NCBI RefSeq assembly: GCF_004364975.1
Contig: NZ_SOBW01000011.1
Location: 62,001-126,000 of the forward strand
DNA length: 64,000 nt
Source: Gelidibacter sediminis
GTDB lineage: Bacteria; Bacteroidota; Bacteroidia; Flavobacteriales; Flavobacteriaceae
Reading direction: 5' to 3'
The notes under the pieces: generated by a model
What the model was told of the DNA's origin: nothing
Database searches by the model: none
What the model saw: the letters and a program-made list of their open reading frames with translations, nothing else
Made by a program: the position numbers and the translations under genes
In this document: positions 34,275-43,693 of the stretch, piece by piece
Position numbering within the stretch: the first letter of the stretch is position 1
Layout of the letters: every line of letters begins with the position of its first letter

Positions 34275-37124
34275 ATGAATACAAACGCTTTTGCTCTTCG
34301 ACATATTGGTCCTAATGACAACGACCAAAATCAGATGCTCAAAACCATTGGAGTTGACAGTTTAGATCAACTTATTTTTGAAACAATTCCAGATGATATC
34401 CGATTGAAAAATGGATTGAACCTTGATGAACCAATGACCGAATATGAGTATTTGAACCACGTTCTTGAACTTTCAAAAAAGAACAAGATTTTCAAATCAT
34501 ATATCGGGTTAGGGTACCACCCTACTATAGTTCCAGCTGTAATTCAGCGTAATGTATTAGAAAACCCAGGATGGTATACAGCATATACACCGTATCAAGC
34601 TGAAATTGCGCAAGGAAGATTGGAAGCATTATTAAATTTCCAAACTATGGTTACTGATTTGACCGGAATGGAAATTGCAAATGCGTCTTTATTGGATGAA
34701 AGCACCGCTGCCGCAGAAGCTATGAGCTTATTGTTTGCTGTGCGTGATCGTGACCAAAAGAAAAACAACGTCAACAAATTTTTTGTTTCTGACGCTATTC
34801 TGCCTCAAACATTATCATTATTAATGACCAGAGCAACACCTATTGGCATTGATTTAGTTGTAGGCAGTGAAGATGATTTTAGTTTTTCATCAGAATTTTT
34901 CGGGGCCATTTTACAGTACCCAGGTAAAGATGGGTTGGTAAGTGACATCAAATCATTTATAGAGAAAGCAAACGCCAATCAAATAAAAGTAGCCGTTGCG
35001 GCAGACATTCTGAGTCTCATAAAATTAGAAGCTCCAGGAAAATTTGGTGCTGATGTAGTTGTTGGAACGACACAACGTTTTGGGGTCCCTATGGGTTACG
35101 GTGGGCCGCACGCAGCATACTTTGCAACAAAAGAAGCGTACAAACGCGATTTGCCAGGACGTATTATTGGTGTTACCAAAGACATGAACGGCAACAGAGC
35201 GTTACGTATGGCGTTGCAAACACGTGAACAACACATTAAACGTGACAAGGCAACTTCTAACATTTGTACTGCACAGGTGCTTTTAGCGGTTATGGCTAGT
35301 ATGTATGCGGTTTATCATGGACCAAAAGGCTTGACATTTATTGCAGACAAAGTACACAATACAGCATCAAGCGTGGCAAAAGCCTTAACACAATTAGGAT
35401 ATAAACAAAAGAATTCTTCCTTTTTTGATACCATCAAAATTGAGGCTAATGCTGAAAACATTAAAAAAATTGCTGAGCGAAATGAAGTGAACTTCTTCTA
35501 TCCAAATGCAGATACGGTAACAATCTCAATCAATCAAACTACATCTTTACAAGATGCTAATGAAATCATTGCCATTTTTGCTGAAAATCGGGAGAAAGAG
35601 ACCATCACTCTTACAGCTATTGAGGATGCCAATAACATTATTGAAGATTTACAACGTCAAACAGAATTCTTGACTTTAGACGTGTTCAACAAGCACCATT
35701 CTGAAACTGAATTGATGCGTTACATCAAAATGTTGGAGCGTAAAGATCTGTCTTTGAATCACTCCATGATTGCTTTGGGTTCTTGCACGATGAAACTTAA
35801 TGCTGCCGCAGAAATGTTACCGTTAAGCTGGCCAAACTGGGGAAGCATTCACCCATTCTGCCCCATTGAACAAGCTGAAGGCTATCAAATTGTATTGAAA
35901 CAGCTTGAAGATCAACTGACAGAAATTACAGGTTTTGCAGGCACATCCCTGCAACCAAATTCTGGCGCTCAAGGTGAGTTTGCAGGTTTAATGGTGATAA
36001 AAGCGTATCACGAATCGCGCGACGAAGGTCATCGTAATATTTGTTTAATTCCATCTTCAGCCCACGGTACAAACCCTGCGAGTGCAGTAATGGCCGGAAT
36101 GAAAGTGGTGGTTACCAAATCTACTGAAGAAGGCAATATTGACGTTGATGATTTGCGTGAAAAAGCAATAAAGCATAAAGACAATCTATCTTGTTTGATG
36201 GTTACTTACCCATCAACCCACGGGGTTTATGAATCTGCAATTAAAGAAATTACCCAAATTATTCATGACAACGGTGGCCAAGTGTATATGGACGGCGCTA
36301 ACATGAATGCACAAGTTGGCTTGACTAATCCAGGTAATATTGGAGCAGATGTATGCCATCTTAATTTACATAAAACGTTTGCCATTCCTCACGGTGGTGG
36401 CGGACCAGGTGTTGGCCCAATCTGTGTGGCTGAGCAATTAGTACCATTTTTACCAGGCAACCCATTAATTAAAACGGGAGGTGCCCAAGCCATTACTGCT
36501 ATTTCTGCAGCACCCTTTGGATCGTCATTAGTGTGTTTAATTTCTTATGGCTACATCAAAATGTTAGGTGCTGAAGGCTTGACAAAAGCGACAACCACTG
36601 CTATTTTGAATGCGAACTACATCAAACAACGTCTGCAAGGTCATTTTGACACGTTATATTCAGGAGAACGTGGTCGCGCAGCTCATGAGATGATTGTTGA
36701 TTGTCGTCCATTTAAAGAAAACGGTATTGAAGTTACTGATATTGCAAAACGTTTGATGGATTACGGATTCCATGCACCAACTGTTTCTTTCCCGGTGGCA
36801 GGTACGCTGATGATTGAACCAACTGAAAGTGAAAGCAAAGAGGAAATGGACCGTTTTTGTGACGCATTGATTTCTATTAAAAGAGAAATTGATATGGCCT
36901 CAAAAGATGATGTTCAGAACGTACTTAAAAACGCACCACATACTTTAGCGATGCTTACCGCAGATCAATGGGATTTTCCGTATTCTAGAGAAACGGCAGC
37001 CTATCCACTAGATTATATTGCAGAAAACAAGTTCTGGCCAACCGTAAGACGTGTTGATGATGCTTATGGTGACAGAAACTTAATTTGTACATGTGCACCT
37101 ATTGAGGATTATATGGAAGCGTAA
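34275..37124 (+). CDS. gcvP: Glycine dehydrogenase (decarboxylating), P-protein
   Basis: This 949-residue PLP enzyme decarboxylates glycine and passes the aminomethyl group to lipoylated H-protein. It is the full-length fused form: an N-terminal half (FALRHIGPNDNDQNQML onward) and a C-terminal catalytic half with the PLP lysine in LHKTFAIPHGGGGPG (K700) and SLNHSMIALGSCTMKLNA. Other glycine cleavage genes are not in the window. A sequence TAAATTCG about 30 bp upstream is close to the promoter consensus. Confidence 0.97.
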   Translation: MNTNAFALRHIGPNDNDQNQMLKTIGVDSLDQLIFETIPDDIRLKNGLNLDEPMTEYEYLNHVLELSKKNKIFKSYIGLGYHPTIVPAVIQRNVLENPGWYTAYTPYQAEIAQGRLEALLNFQTMVTDLTGMEIANASLLDESTAAAEAMSLLFAVRDRDQKKNNVNKFFVSDAILPQTLSLLMTRATPIGIDLVVGSEDDFSFSSEFFGAILQYPGKDGLVSDIKSFIEKANANQIKVAVAADILSLIKLEAPGKFGADVVVGTTQRFGVPMGYGGPHAAYFATKEAYKRDLPGRIIGVTKDMNGNRALRMALQTREQHIKRDKATSNICTAQVLLAVMASMYAVYHGPKGLTFIADKVHNTASSVAKALTQLGYKQKNSSFFDTIKIEANAENIKKIAERNEVNFFYPNADTVTISINQTTSLQDANEIIAIFAENREKETITLTAIEDANNIIEDLQRQTEFLTLDVFNKHHSETELMRYIKMLERKDLSLNHSMIALGSCTMKLNAAAEMLPLSWPNWGSIHPFCPIEQAEGYQIVLKQLEDQLTEITGFAGTSLQPNSGAQGEFAGLMVIKAYHESRDEGHRNICLIPSSAHGTNPASAVMAGMKVVVTKSTEEGNIDVDDLREKAIKHKDNLSCLMVTYPSTHGVYESAIKEITQIIHDNGGQVYMDGANMNAQVGLTNPGNIGADVCHLNLHKTFAIPHGGGGPGVGPICVAEQLVPFLPGNPLIKTGGAQAITAISAAPFGSSLVCLISYGYIKMLGAEGLTKATTTAILNANYIKQRLQGHFDTLYSGERGRAAHEMIVDCRPFKENGIEVTDIAKRLMDYGFHAPTVSFPVAGTLMIEPTESESKEEMDRFCDALISIKREIDMASKDDVQNVLKNAPHTLAMLTADQWDFPYSRETAAYPLDYIAENKFWPTVRRVDDAYGDRNLICTCAPIEDYMEA

Positions 37125-37145
37125 TATTTAACATAACCCAACATC

Positions 37146-37178
37146 AAGCGCTCTTTTAGATATTTAAAACGAGCGCTT
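37146..37178 (+). terminator. Candidate terminator of gcvP
   Basis: The inverted repeat AAGCGCTC/GAGCGCTT (8 bp, 37146-37153 with 37171-37178) lies 21 bp after the stop codon, with a 17-nt loop and a short T-rich tail. Confidence 0.5.
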
Positions 37179-37307
37179 TGTTGTTGATTTATATTTGATA
37201 AGCCGGATTTTTTTATAATTTGGCAAAAAACACCAAAAAACATCACAATTAGCGGTCTCTAAAACGATTATTAAGTACATTAGTATATTGAACAAATTTA
37301 AAAACAA

Positions 37308-38366
37308 ATGGCAATAAAGATTACAGGCACCGGTAGCTACATTCCTGAAAGTATCGAGAAAAATGAAAACTTTAAGAACCATCAATTTTTAAATGTTGAC
37401 GGTTCAAGTTTAACACAACCTAATCCTGTGATAATTGAAAAATTCAAAGCCATTACAGGAATTAACGAGCGTCGTTATGCTTTTGATCATTTAACGTCAT
37501 CAGACCTCGCCTTTTTTGCGGCAGAAAAAGCCATTGCTAATGCCAATATTGATCCTGAAGAGTTAGATTATATAATCATGGCTCATAATTTTGGAGATGT
37601 CAAGCACAATACAATTCAAACGGATGTATTACCTTGTTTGGCCTCTAGAGTTAAACACAGCTTGCGTATTAAAAACCCAAAATGTGTAGCTTATGATATT
37701 CTTTTTGGGTGTCCCGGTTGGATTGAAGGTGTCATACAAGCCAATGCCTTTATAAAAGCAGGTATAGCTAAAAAATGTTTGGTAATTGGTTCTGAAACCC
37801 TATCTCGTGTAGTTGATAAGCATGATCGTGATTCCATGATTTATAGTGATGGTGCCGGTGCAACAGTTATTGAAGCTACAGATGATGAAGGTGGCATCCT
37901 AACCCATGAAACGGGCAGCTATACCTATGATGAAGCCTATTACCTATTCTTTGGAAATTCTTATAATAAAGACTTGTGCGAAGATACACGATACATCAAA
38001 ATGGATGGGCGAAAAATCTACGAATTTGCACTTAAACATGTGCCTTTGGCCATGAAATCTTGTTTAGATAAAGCTGATTTAGACGTTACTGATCTTAAAA
38101 AAATATTCATCCATCAAGCTAATGAAAAGATGGACGAAGCCATATTAAAACGCTTCTATAAACTTTATAACGCTGAAATCCCTGAAGGCATCATGCCTAT
38201 GAGTATTCAGGAATTAGGTAACAGTTCTGTAGCCACTATTCCTACCCTTTTTGATTTGGTTAGAAATAACAAATTAGAGAACCAGAACTTGAATAAGGGT
38301 GACATTATAATGTTTGCGAGTGTTGGTGGTGGTATGCATATCAACGCCATAGTTTATCAGTACTAA
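37308..38366 (+). CDS. 3-oxoacyl-ACP synthase III family protein
   Basis: This 352-residue thiolase-fold enzyme has the catalytic triad of the FabH group: Cys in DILFGCPGWIEG, His in IFIHQANEKM, Asn in ELGNSSVATIP. It probably condenses an acyl-CoA or acyl starter with malonyl-ACP, but it is longer than canonical FabH and differs in the N-terminus (MAIKITGTGSYIPES), so it may be a secondary paralogue. A glycosyltransferase begins 1 nt after its stop, implying a joint transcript. Confidence 0.88.
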   Translation: MAIKITGTGSYIPESIEKNENFKNHQFLNVDGSSLTQPNPVIIEKFKAITGINERRYAFDHLTSSDLAFFAAEKAIANANIDPEELDYIIMAHNFGDVKHNTIQTDVLPCLASRVKHSLRIKNPKCVAYDILFGCPGWIEGVIQANAFIKAGIAKKCLVIGSETLSRVVDKHDRDSMIYSDGAGATVIEATDDEGGILTHETGSYTYDEAYYLFFGNSYNKDLCEDTRYIKMDGRKIYEFALKHVPLAMKSCLDKADLDVTDLKKIFIHQANEKMDEAILKRFYKLYNAEIPEGIMPMSIQELGNSSVATIPTLFDLVRNNKLENQNLNKGDIIMFASVGGGMHINAIVYQY

Positions 38367-38367
38367 A

Positions 38368-39549
38368 ATGAAAATTGGTGTTGTTGTAGATAATGAATTT
38401 GACCATGACCATCGTGTTCAAAAGGAAATTCGTATGCTACAACAGGAGGGGCATAGCATTTCAGTACTGTGTTTCGATTTTAAAAAAACCTATAAAACTT
38501 ACCCTAATTTAAACGTCAAAAGAATTCGAATTCCTAAAAAAGTCCGAGACTTATTGGTGCTTTTGAATACTAATTTCAACTTTTACGAGTTGTTATGGCA
38601 AAAACATATTGCGCAATTTATCAAAGAAAATAATCTGGACGCCTTACACGTGCACGATTTATATCTATCCAAAGCTGCTAATAAAAGCATACAACAATCC
38701 ACACGCGCAATTCCGTTAACTTTAGATTTACATGAAAACTATCCTGCCGCAATCAATTCTTATGAATGGGCAATAAAAGGATGGAGAAAATATGTGGTAC
38801 AACCTAAAAAATGGTATCAAAAGGAAGGCGAATATTTAGGGTATGCAGACAACCTCATCGTTTTGAGCGATTCTTTTAAAGATGATTTAATTAAACGATT
38901 TCCATTCTTAAAATCTGAGAACATCTTCGTCCATCCTAATATGCCAGATTTTGAAAGTTATCAAGATTTCGAAAAAACGGATTATTCCGTAGATTTTGAA
39001 TCAGATCTTCCCACTTTATTCTATTTTGGAGTTGTGGCTAAGCGAAGAGGTGTTTTAGATATTTTGCCTTGGATAATTGAATTAATGGAAGAAGGTACCA
39101 AATTCCACACCCTTATTATTGGCCCAACTGATAAAGCGGATAAAGCGCAATTTCAGAGTTTTATTAATCATCCCATTTTAAAGGATTATATTACTTATAC
39201 ACCTTGGTCAGATGTGAATTATCTGCCTGCGTATTTAAAGAAAATCACCATTGGTTTAGCACCTTTTCAGGTGAATGCACAGCACGATTCCGGTGTTGCT
39301 AACAAATTGTTTCAATACATGTATGGGGAAATCCCAATATTGGCTACAAAGTGCAAAGCACAACAGCAGCTCATTGAAGATTCGGAATGTGGTTTACTTT
39401 ATGACACCAAAACCGAATTTAAGTCCGCCGTAAAACAACTCATCGAAAGTGAGTCTTTACGCAAACAACTTGGAGTTAACGGCAAGCAGAAATTACTCGA
39501 ACTTTATCAGGATAAAGCAGATCGGCAATTTTTAAAAATCTACCAATAG
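38368..39549 (+). CDS. Glycosyltransferase (GT4-like)
   Basis: This 393-residue protein has the GT-B two-domain layout: an N-terminal acceptor domain (KIGVVVDNEFDHDHRVQKEI, DALHVHDLYLSKAAN) and a C-terminal nucleotide-sugar domain (LFYFGVVAKRRGVLDILPWI; GVANKLFQYMYGEIPILAT with the E-x7-E-like region degenerate). No membrane segment is seen. It probably modifies a surface polysaccharide or lipid. It starts 1 nt after the ketoacyl-synthase stop; functional linkage is likely but the product is unknown. Confidence 0.85.
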   Translation: MKIGVVVDNEFDHDHRVQKEIRMLQQEGHSISVLCFDFKKTYKTYPNLNVKRIRIPKKVRDLLVLLNTNFNFYELLWQKHIAQFIKENNLDALHVHDLYLSKAANKSIQQSTRAIPLTLDLHENYPAAINSYEWAIKGWRKYVVQPKKWYQKEGEYLGYADNLIVLSDSFKDDLIKRFPFLKSENIFVHPNMPDFESYQDFEKTDYSVDFESDLPTLFYFGVVAKRRGVLDILPWIIELMEEGTKFHTLIIGPTDKADKAQFQSFINHPILKDYITYTPWSDVNYLPAYLKKITIGLAPFQVNAQHDSGVANKLFQYMYGEIPILATKCKAQQQLIEDSECGLLYDTKTEFKSAVKQLIESESLRKQLGVNGKQKLLELYQDKADRQFLKIYQ

Positions 39550-39550
39550 G

Positions 39551-40354
39551 CTAATTAAATTTCCAACCTTTATAGTCGGCCGAAGCTTCTAATCGATCTT
39601 CAAGTGAATCCTCCAATGCCGGAAAGAAATCAATACCAGTTAATACCTCTACGGAATCTACAGAAACCACAAATTTGTATAACGGCTCATTAGAATCGCG
39701 ATGTGGCATTAGAAACGCAATCATTTTTTCATGCTTCTCATCATATAGCACCTTGTAAAATTGATTAGGCACTGCTACCCTTTCATTTCCTATCGTCTCC
39801 ATGTCGCCTTTTAAGACCCCACCAGTAACGACAAAAACACCGTCATACCTCTTAGCCCATCCACGTACCTGTTGCTCCAGGTCATTCCAAATGCCAGAAT
39901 TAAAATCGTGAACTTGTGGAGAAATGTTACTCGTCAAGAACGTTTCATCATGTGCCTTCCTACTGTAATTTTTATCTCCCGCAGGAACCAAATGCCCCCG
40001 ATCATAACCAGAATTTTTATAATTGCGCCAACTTGCTGCACCCGTCTTTACCGCACGGTCAATTTCAAAATAGGGACGATCAAACTTAGAGCTAGAAAGG
40101 TGGGATTTCTTAAGTTCATAAGCGACCCATTCTGCTTGTTCATGTGGTTCACTATAAGACAAAGAATATCCTTGGTGATGTACAATTTGACCGCTTGTAC
40201 TTGTAGGCAGATAATAAACTCGGCTTTTGGATTTAATGCGTTCTCCCTCCTTGACAATTATAGAAGACTCCTGCACTTTTAAATAATGCTCATAGCCGTA
40301 TACCCCTAAAACCAAGAGTATAGCAAGAATTACGTAAAGTTTCTTCTTGTTCAA
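39551..40354 (-). CDS. Membrane-anchored DNA/RNA non-specific endonuclease (NUC1 type)
   Basis: This 267-residue nuclease belongs to the beta-beta-alpha-metal endonuclease family. The active-site motif DRGHLVPAGD is intact (His as general base), followed by NISPQVHDFNSGIWNDLE with the Mg-binding Asn. An N-terminal hydrophobic segment (LYVILAILLVLGVYGYEHYL) suggests a signal anchor and periplasmic action. It ends 1 nt from the converging glycosyltransferase gene and starts 2 nt after the phosphatase gene stop, on the same strand as the phosphatase. Confidence 0.93.
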   Translation of the reverse strand: MNKKKLYVILAILLVLGVYGYEHYLKVQESSIIVKEGERIKSKSRVYYLPTSTSGQIVHHQGYSLSYSEPHEQAEWVAYELKKSHLSSSKFDRPYFEIDRAVKTGAASWRNYKNSGYDRGHLVPAGDKNYSRKAHDETFLTSNISPQVHDFNSGIWNDLEQQVRGWAKRYDGVFVVTGGVLKGDMETIGNERVAVPNQFYKVLYDEKHEKMIAFLMPHRDSNEPLYKFVVSVDSVEVLTGIDFFPALEDSLEDRLEASADYKGWKFN

Positions 40355-40356
40355 AT

Positions 40357-42033
40357 CTAATCCAATACAAAATCTAAAGGTTGGCCCGTTGCGGCATTAG
40401 GAAAACTTATACCTAAAATAGCCGACATAGTAGGCGCAATATCCGTAATATTAGTTTTTTTGTAAGTCTCGCCCTGTGCTATACCATGACCAAAAAACAG
40501 TAACGGTACATGTGTATCATAATTAAATGACGACCCGTGAGTAGACCCTGTCATACTGTATGAAATGACCGCAGGATCTAGGATATAAATGACATCTCCC
40601 GAACGCTTTTGGTTATAGCCGTTCTGTATCAATTGTTCTATGCCTGTTACAAACGAAGTTTGGGACATAGACTGGCCTGTATATGCCTTATCAATATGTG
40701 GATAGGCAATAATTTCATTTACAATAGCTTGCTGAACATCTTCAAGCTCCAACCCCATTTCTGATAGTTTTAATCTATTTAGGAAGATTTGATTGTTGCT
40801 AATGTTCTCAATTAGATCCTCATCTTTGTATGCCGTTTTTAAAAACGCATATAAACGTTCTTTAAACACTCTCCCATCAAAATAACCTGCTGGAATATTA
40901 AGGCTTTGTAAATATGCGGGCACCTCCACTGCGGCATGGTCTGCGGTAAGAAAAACAGTGTAATTACCTTTCCCTACCTTAGCATCCAAACCTTTAAATA
41001 AGCGTTCCAAATCTTTATCAAGACGGAGATAGGTGTCTTGAATTTCTTTGCTATTAACCCCAAAATTATGACCTACATAATCTGGACTTGAAAAACTAAC
41101 AGCCAATACGTCTGTAAATTCATCCTTCCCTAATGCTTCGCCATCTATGGCCGCTAAGGCAAAATCAGTAGTGATACTATTACCATAAGGCGTAGCCTTA
41201 ATTATATCGAGATACCCATTCTTTTCTTTTAATGCTTTTAAATCGTACGGAAACGTGGCGCCATCCTTTCCGTTAAAACCACCCTCAAAAGTATTTTCAT
41301 CAGGCCCACTCTCTGTATAGGTTGTTATATCATATAAAGTATTCCATACTTTCATATAGGATTCTGCCTTGTTGGAAGCATTAAATGTTTGGACCCATTG
41401 TGGTAATTCATTCATGTAATAGTTGCTCGTAATCCAACGTCCCTCATCTGCCCCATGAAACCAATAGGCTGCGTTTGCGGTATGACCAGCCGGAAGAATA
41501 GCGCCTCTATCTTTAAGTGCAATGCCTATTGATTTTCCTCGCATTTGGGTAAAAAGTCTATTTTCATCTCCAAATGTGGTGGTTTTCATGCGTCGTGGCG
41601 ACATTTTACCTGCAACGTGAGCAGTACCAATGGGTTCTACCGAATCATCCCCAGCACAATACACTGATTTTAAAATATCTTTATCATACCAATTATTCCC
41701 TATAATGCCATGGTATTTTGGCGTTGTACCTGTATACACTGAAGCATGTCCAGGACCTGTATAAGTTGGCACATAATTAAAGTGATTATTTTTACAATTG
41801 AAGCCCTCATTCATCATTCGTTTAAAGCCACCATCACCATACTTATCATAAAAACGGGTCAGGTAATCATATCGCATCTGATCTACAACAATACCCACTA
41901 TTAATTTTGGTTGCGTGTTAATAGTAGTACCTTTGTTGGACTTGTTTTTAGAAGTATTTTGTTGTGCTTGAATATTGGCTACAAAAAATAAACTTAGAAT
42001 AATGCTCAAGAGAATGGTTTTCATTTTAATCAA
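40357..42033 (-). CDS. pafA: PafA-like alkaline phosphatase family protein
   Basis: This 558-residue exported enzyme belongs to the type I nucleotide pyrophosphatase/alkaline phosphatase superfamily. After a signal peptide (MKTILLSIILSLFFVANIQA from Met4) comes GIVVDQMRYDYLTRF (first metal-site Asp) and TYTGPGHASVYTGTTPKYHG, whose Thr is the nucleophile, as in PafA of Bacteroidota. Later metal ligands appear in AADHAAVEVP-like TADHAAVEV and GSTHGSSFNYDTHVP. It probably releases phosphate from organic monoesters in the periplasm and is co-transcribed with the nuclease (2-nt gap), suggesting nucleic-acid phosphate scavenging. Confidence 0.92.
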   Translation of the reverse strand: MIKMKTILLSIILSLFFVANIQAQQNTSKNKSNKGTTINTQPKLIVGIVVDQMRYDYLTRFYDKYGDGGFKRMMNEGFNCKNNHFNYVPTYTGPGHASVYTGTTPKYHGIIGNNWYDKDILKSVYCAGDDSVEPIGTAHVAGKMSPRRMKTTTFGDENRLFTQMRGKSIGIALKDRGAILPAGHTANAAYWFHGADEGRWITSNYYMNELPQWVQTFNASNKAESYMKVWNTLYDITTYTESGPDENTFEGGFNGKDGATFPYDLKALKEKNGYLDIIKATPYGNSITTDFALAAIDGEALGKDEFTDVLAVSFSSPDYVGHNFGVNSKEIQDTYLRLDKDLERLFKGLDAKVGKGNYTVFLTADHAAVEVPAYLQSLNIPAGYFDGRVFKERLYAFLKTAYKDEDLIENISNNQIFLNRLKLSEMGLELEDVQQAIVNEIIAYPHIDKAYTGQSMSQTSFVTGIEQLIQNGYNQKRSGDVIYILDPAVISYSMTGSTHGSSFNYDTHVPLLFFGHGIAQGETYKKTNITDIAPTMSAILGISFPNAATGQPLDFVLD

Positions 42034-42048
42034 GTTGGGTTAGATATT

Positions 42049-42056
42049 CAAAAATA
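42049..42056 (-). promoter_or_regulatory. -7 box of the PafA-like gene
   Basis: The minus strand reads TATTTTTG, matching TAnnTTTG, about 15 nt before the start codon. Confidence 0.4.
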
Positions 42057-42137
42057 CAGCTTTTTGAAATATCAAAAATTTAAATAAAGGTTAAATACAA
42101 CACAGTTTTTTTTACTTTAGCAGTAATAAAATTTAAT

Positions 42138-42875
42138 ATGAGCTACCTACATAGTATTGGTCAATATTTTTTGATGATAAAGGCGATGTTCCACAAACCC
42201 ACGAAGTGGTCTGTAATGCGACACCTTATATTTAAAGACATTGATGATTTAATCATCAACTCCATTGGCATTGTTTCTTTTATCGCGTTTTTTGTTGGTG
42301 GTGTTGTAACCATTCAAACGGCTTTAAATATGACGAATCCTCTCATCCCCAAAACTCTTGTAGGTTTCGCGACACGACAATCGGTCATATTAGAATTTGC
42401 GCCTACTTTTATCTCGATAATTATGGCGGGTAAAGTAGGTTCATTTATCACCTCCAGTATCGGGACAATGCGCGTAACAGAGCAAATTGACGCTTTGGAA
42501 GTTATGGGGATTAATGCTATTAATTACTTGGTCTTTCCAAAATTTGTGGCACTAATGTTATATCCGTTTATCATTTCTATTGCCATGTTTTTAGGTATCC
42601 TTGGCGGAATGGCAGCTTGTGTTTTTGGTGGGTTTGCATCTTTGGATGATTATATTGCAGGTATACAATTGGATTTTATTCCATTTCATATGCTGTATGC
42701 GTTTGTAAAGACCTTTGTATTTGCGTTCTTATTGGCAACTATTCCGTCCTATCACGGGTTTTTCATGACAGGTGGAGCCTTAGAAGTTGGTAAAGCCAGC
42801 ACCACCTCTTTTGTATGGACCAGTGTGGCAATTATCCTTCTCAACTATATTTTAACCCAAATGATGTTAAGCTAA
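42138..42875 (+). CDS. mlaE: MlaE-family ABC transporter permease
   Basis: This 245-residue inner-membrane permease moves phospholipids between membranes in the Mla-type system. About five to six membrane segments; the conserved region FVGGVVTIQTALNMTNPLI and the EQIDALEVMGINAINYLVFP block are typical of MlaE. The stop overlaps the ATPase start in TAATG, so the two are translationally coupled. The substrate-binding MlaD partner is not adjacent. A TACTTTAG sequence lies just upstream. Confidence 0.92.
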   Translation: MSYLHSIGQYFLMIKAMFHKPTKWSVMRHLIFKDIDDLIINSIGIVSFIAFFVGGVVTIQTALNMTNPLIPKTLVGFATRQSVILEFAPTFISIIMAGKVGSFITSSIGTMRVTEQIDALEVMGINAINYLVFPKFVALMLYPFIISIAMFLGILGGMAACVFGGFASLDDYIAGIQLDFIPFHMLYAFVKTFVFAFLLATIPSYHGFFMTGGALEVGKASTTSFVWTSVAIILLNYILTQMMLS

Positions 42876-43642
42876 TGATTGAAGTTAATGATATTCATAA
42901 ATCTTTTGGTGACTCTAAAATATTAAAGGGTATTACCACTGTGTTTGATAAAGGAAAAACTAACCTCATCATTGGGCAAAGTGGTTCAGGTAAGACTGTG
43001 TTTTTAAAAACGTTATTAGGATTATATACTCCTGAACAAGGATCTATTGTGTATGATGGTAGAAACTATTCTGATTTGTCATCCGATGAGAAAAGCGACT
43101 TAAGAGCTGAAATGGGTATGGTTTTTCAAGGTAGCGCGTTGTTTGACTCTATGACTATTGCGGAAAATGTTATGTTTCCATTGCGAATGTTTACGAAACA
43201 GAGCAAAAGCGAAATGCAAGATCGGGTAGATTTGGTACTTAAAAGGGTAAATCTTGGAGACGCACATAAAAAATTACCCAGTGAAGCTTCAGGTGGGATG
43301 CAAAAACGTGTTGCCATTGCTAGAGCTATTGTAAATAAACCAAAGTATTTATTTTGTGATGAACCCAACTCGGGACTAGACCCTAGAACCGCTACGGTAA
43401 TTGATAACCTGATTCAGGAAATTACTCAAGAATATGACATTACCACAATCATTAATACCCATGACATGAACTCAGTAATGGAAATTGGTGAAAAGATTGT
43501 GTTTTTAAAAGACGGACTTAAAGAGTGGGAAGGTTCCAATAAGAATATATTTAAAACTGATAATGAAGCGGTTACCGGCTTTGTTTACTCTTCAGACTTG
43601 TTTAAACGGGTACAAAAAATGTATTTGGAAGAAGACTTATAG
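42875..43642 (+). CDS. mlaF: MlaF-type ABC transporter ATP-binding protein
   Basis: This ATPase powers the MlaE permease. The start at 42875 (255 residues) is chosen because ABC ATPases begin MIEVNDIHKSFGD; an upstream in-frame ATG at 42815 lies inside mlaE. Walker A is IIGQSGSGKTV, the signature is ASGGMQKRVAIARAI, Walker B is YLFCDEPNSGLDP and the switch His lies in NTHDMNS. GGM in place of GGQ is usual for the Mla group. Confidence 0.95.
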   Translation: MIEVNDIHKSFGDSKILKGITTVFDKGKTNLIIGQSGSGKTVFLKTLLGLYTPEQGSIVYDGRNYSDLSSDEKSDLRAEMGMVFQGSALFDSMTIAENVMFPLRMFTKQSKSEMQDRVDLVLKRVNLGDAHKKLPSEASGGMQKRVAIARAIVNKPKYLFCDEPNSGLDPRTATVIDNLIQEITQEYDITTIINTHDMNSVMEIGEKIVFLKDGLKEWEGSNKNIFKTDNEAVTGFVYSSDLFKRVQKMYLEEDL

Positions 43643-43693
43643 TCGGAATTCTAACAAAATATTATATCTAAAATTCAAGCCCACGTTCAACAT

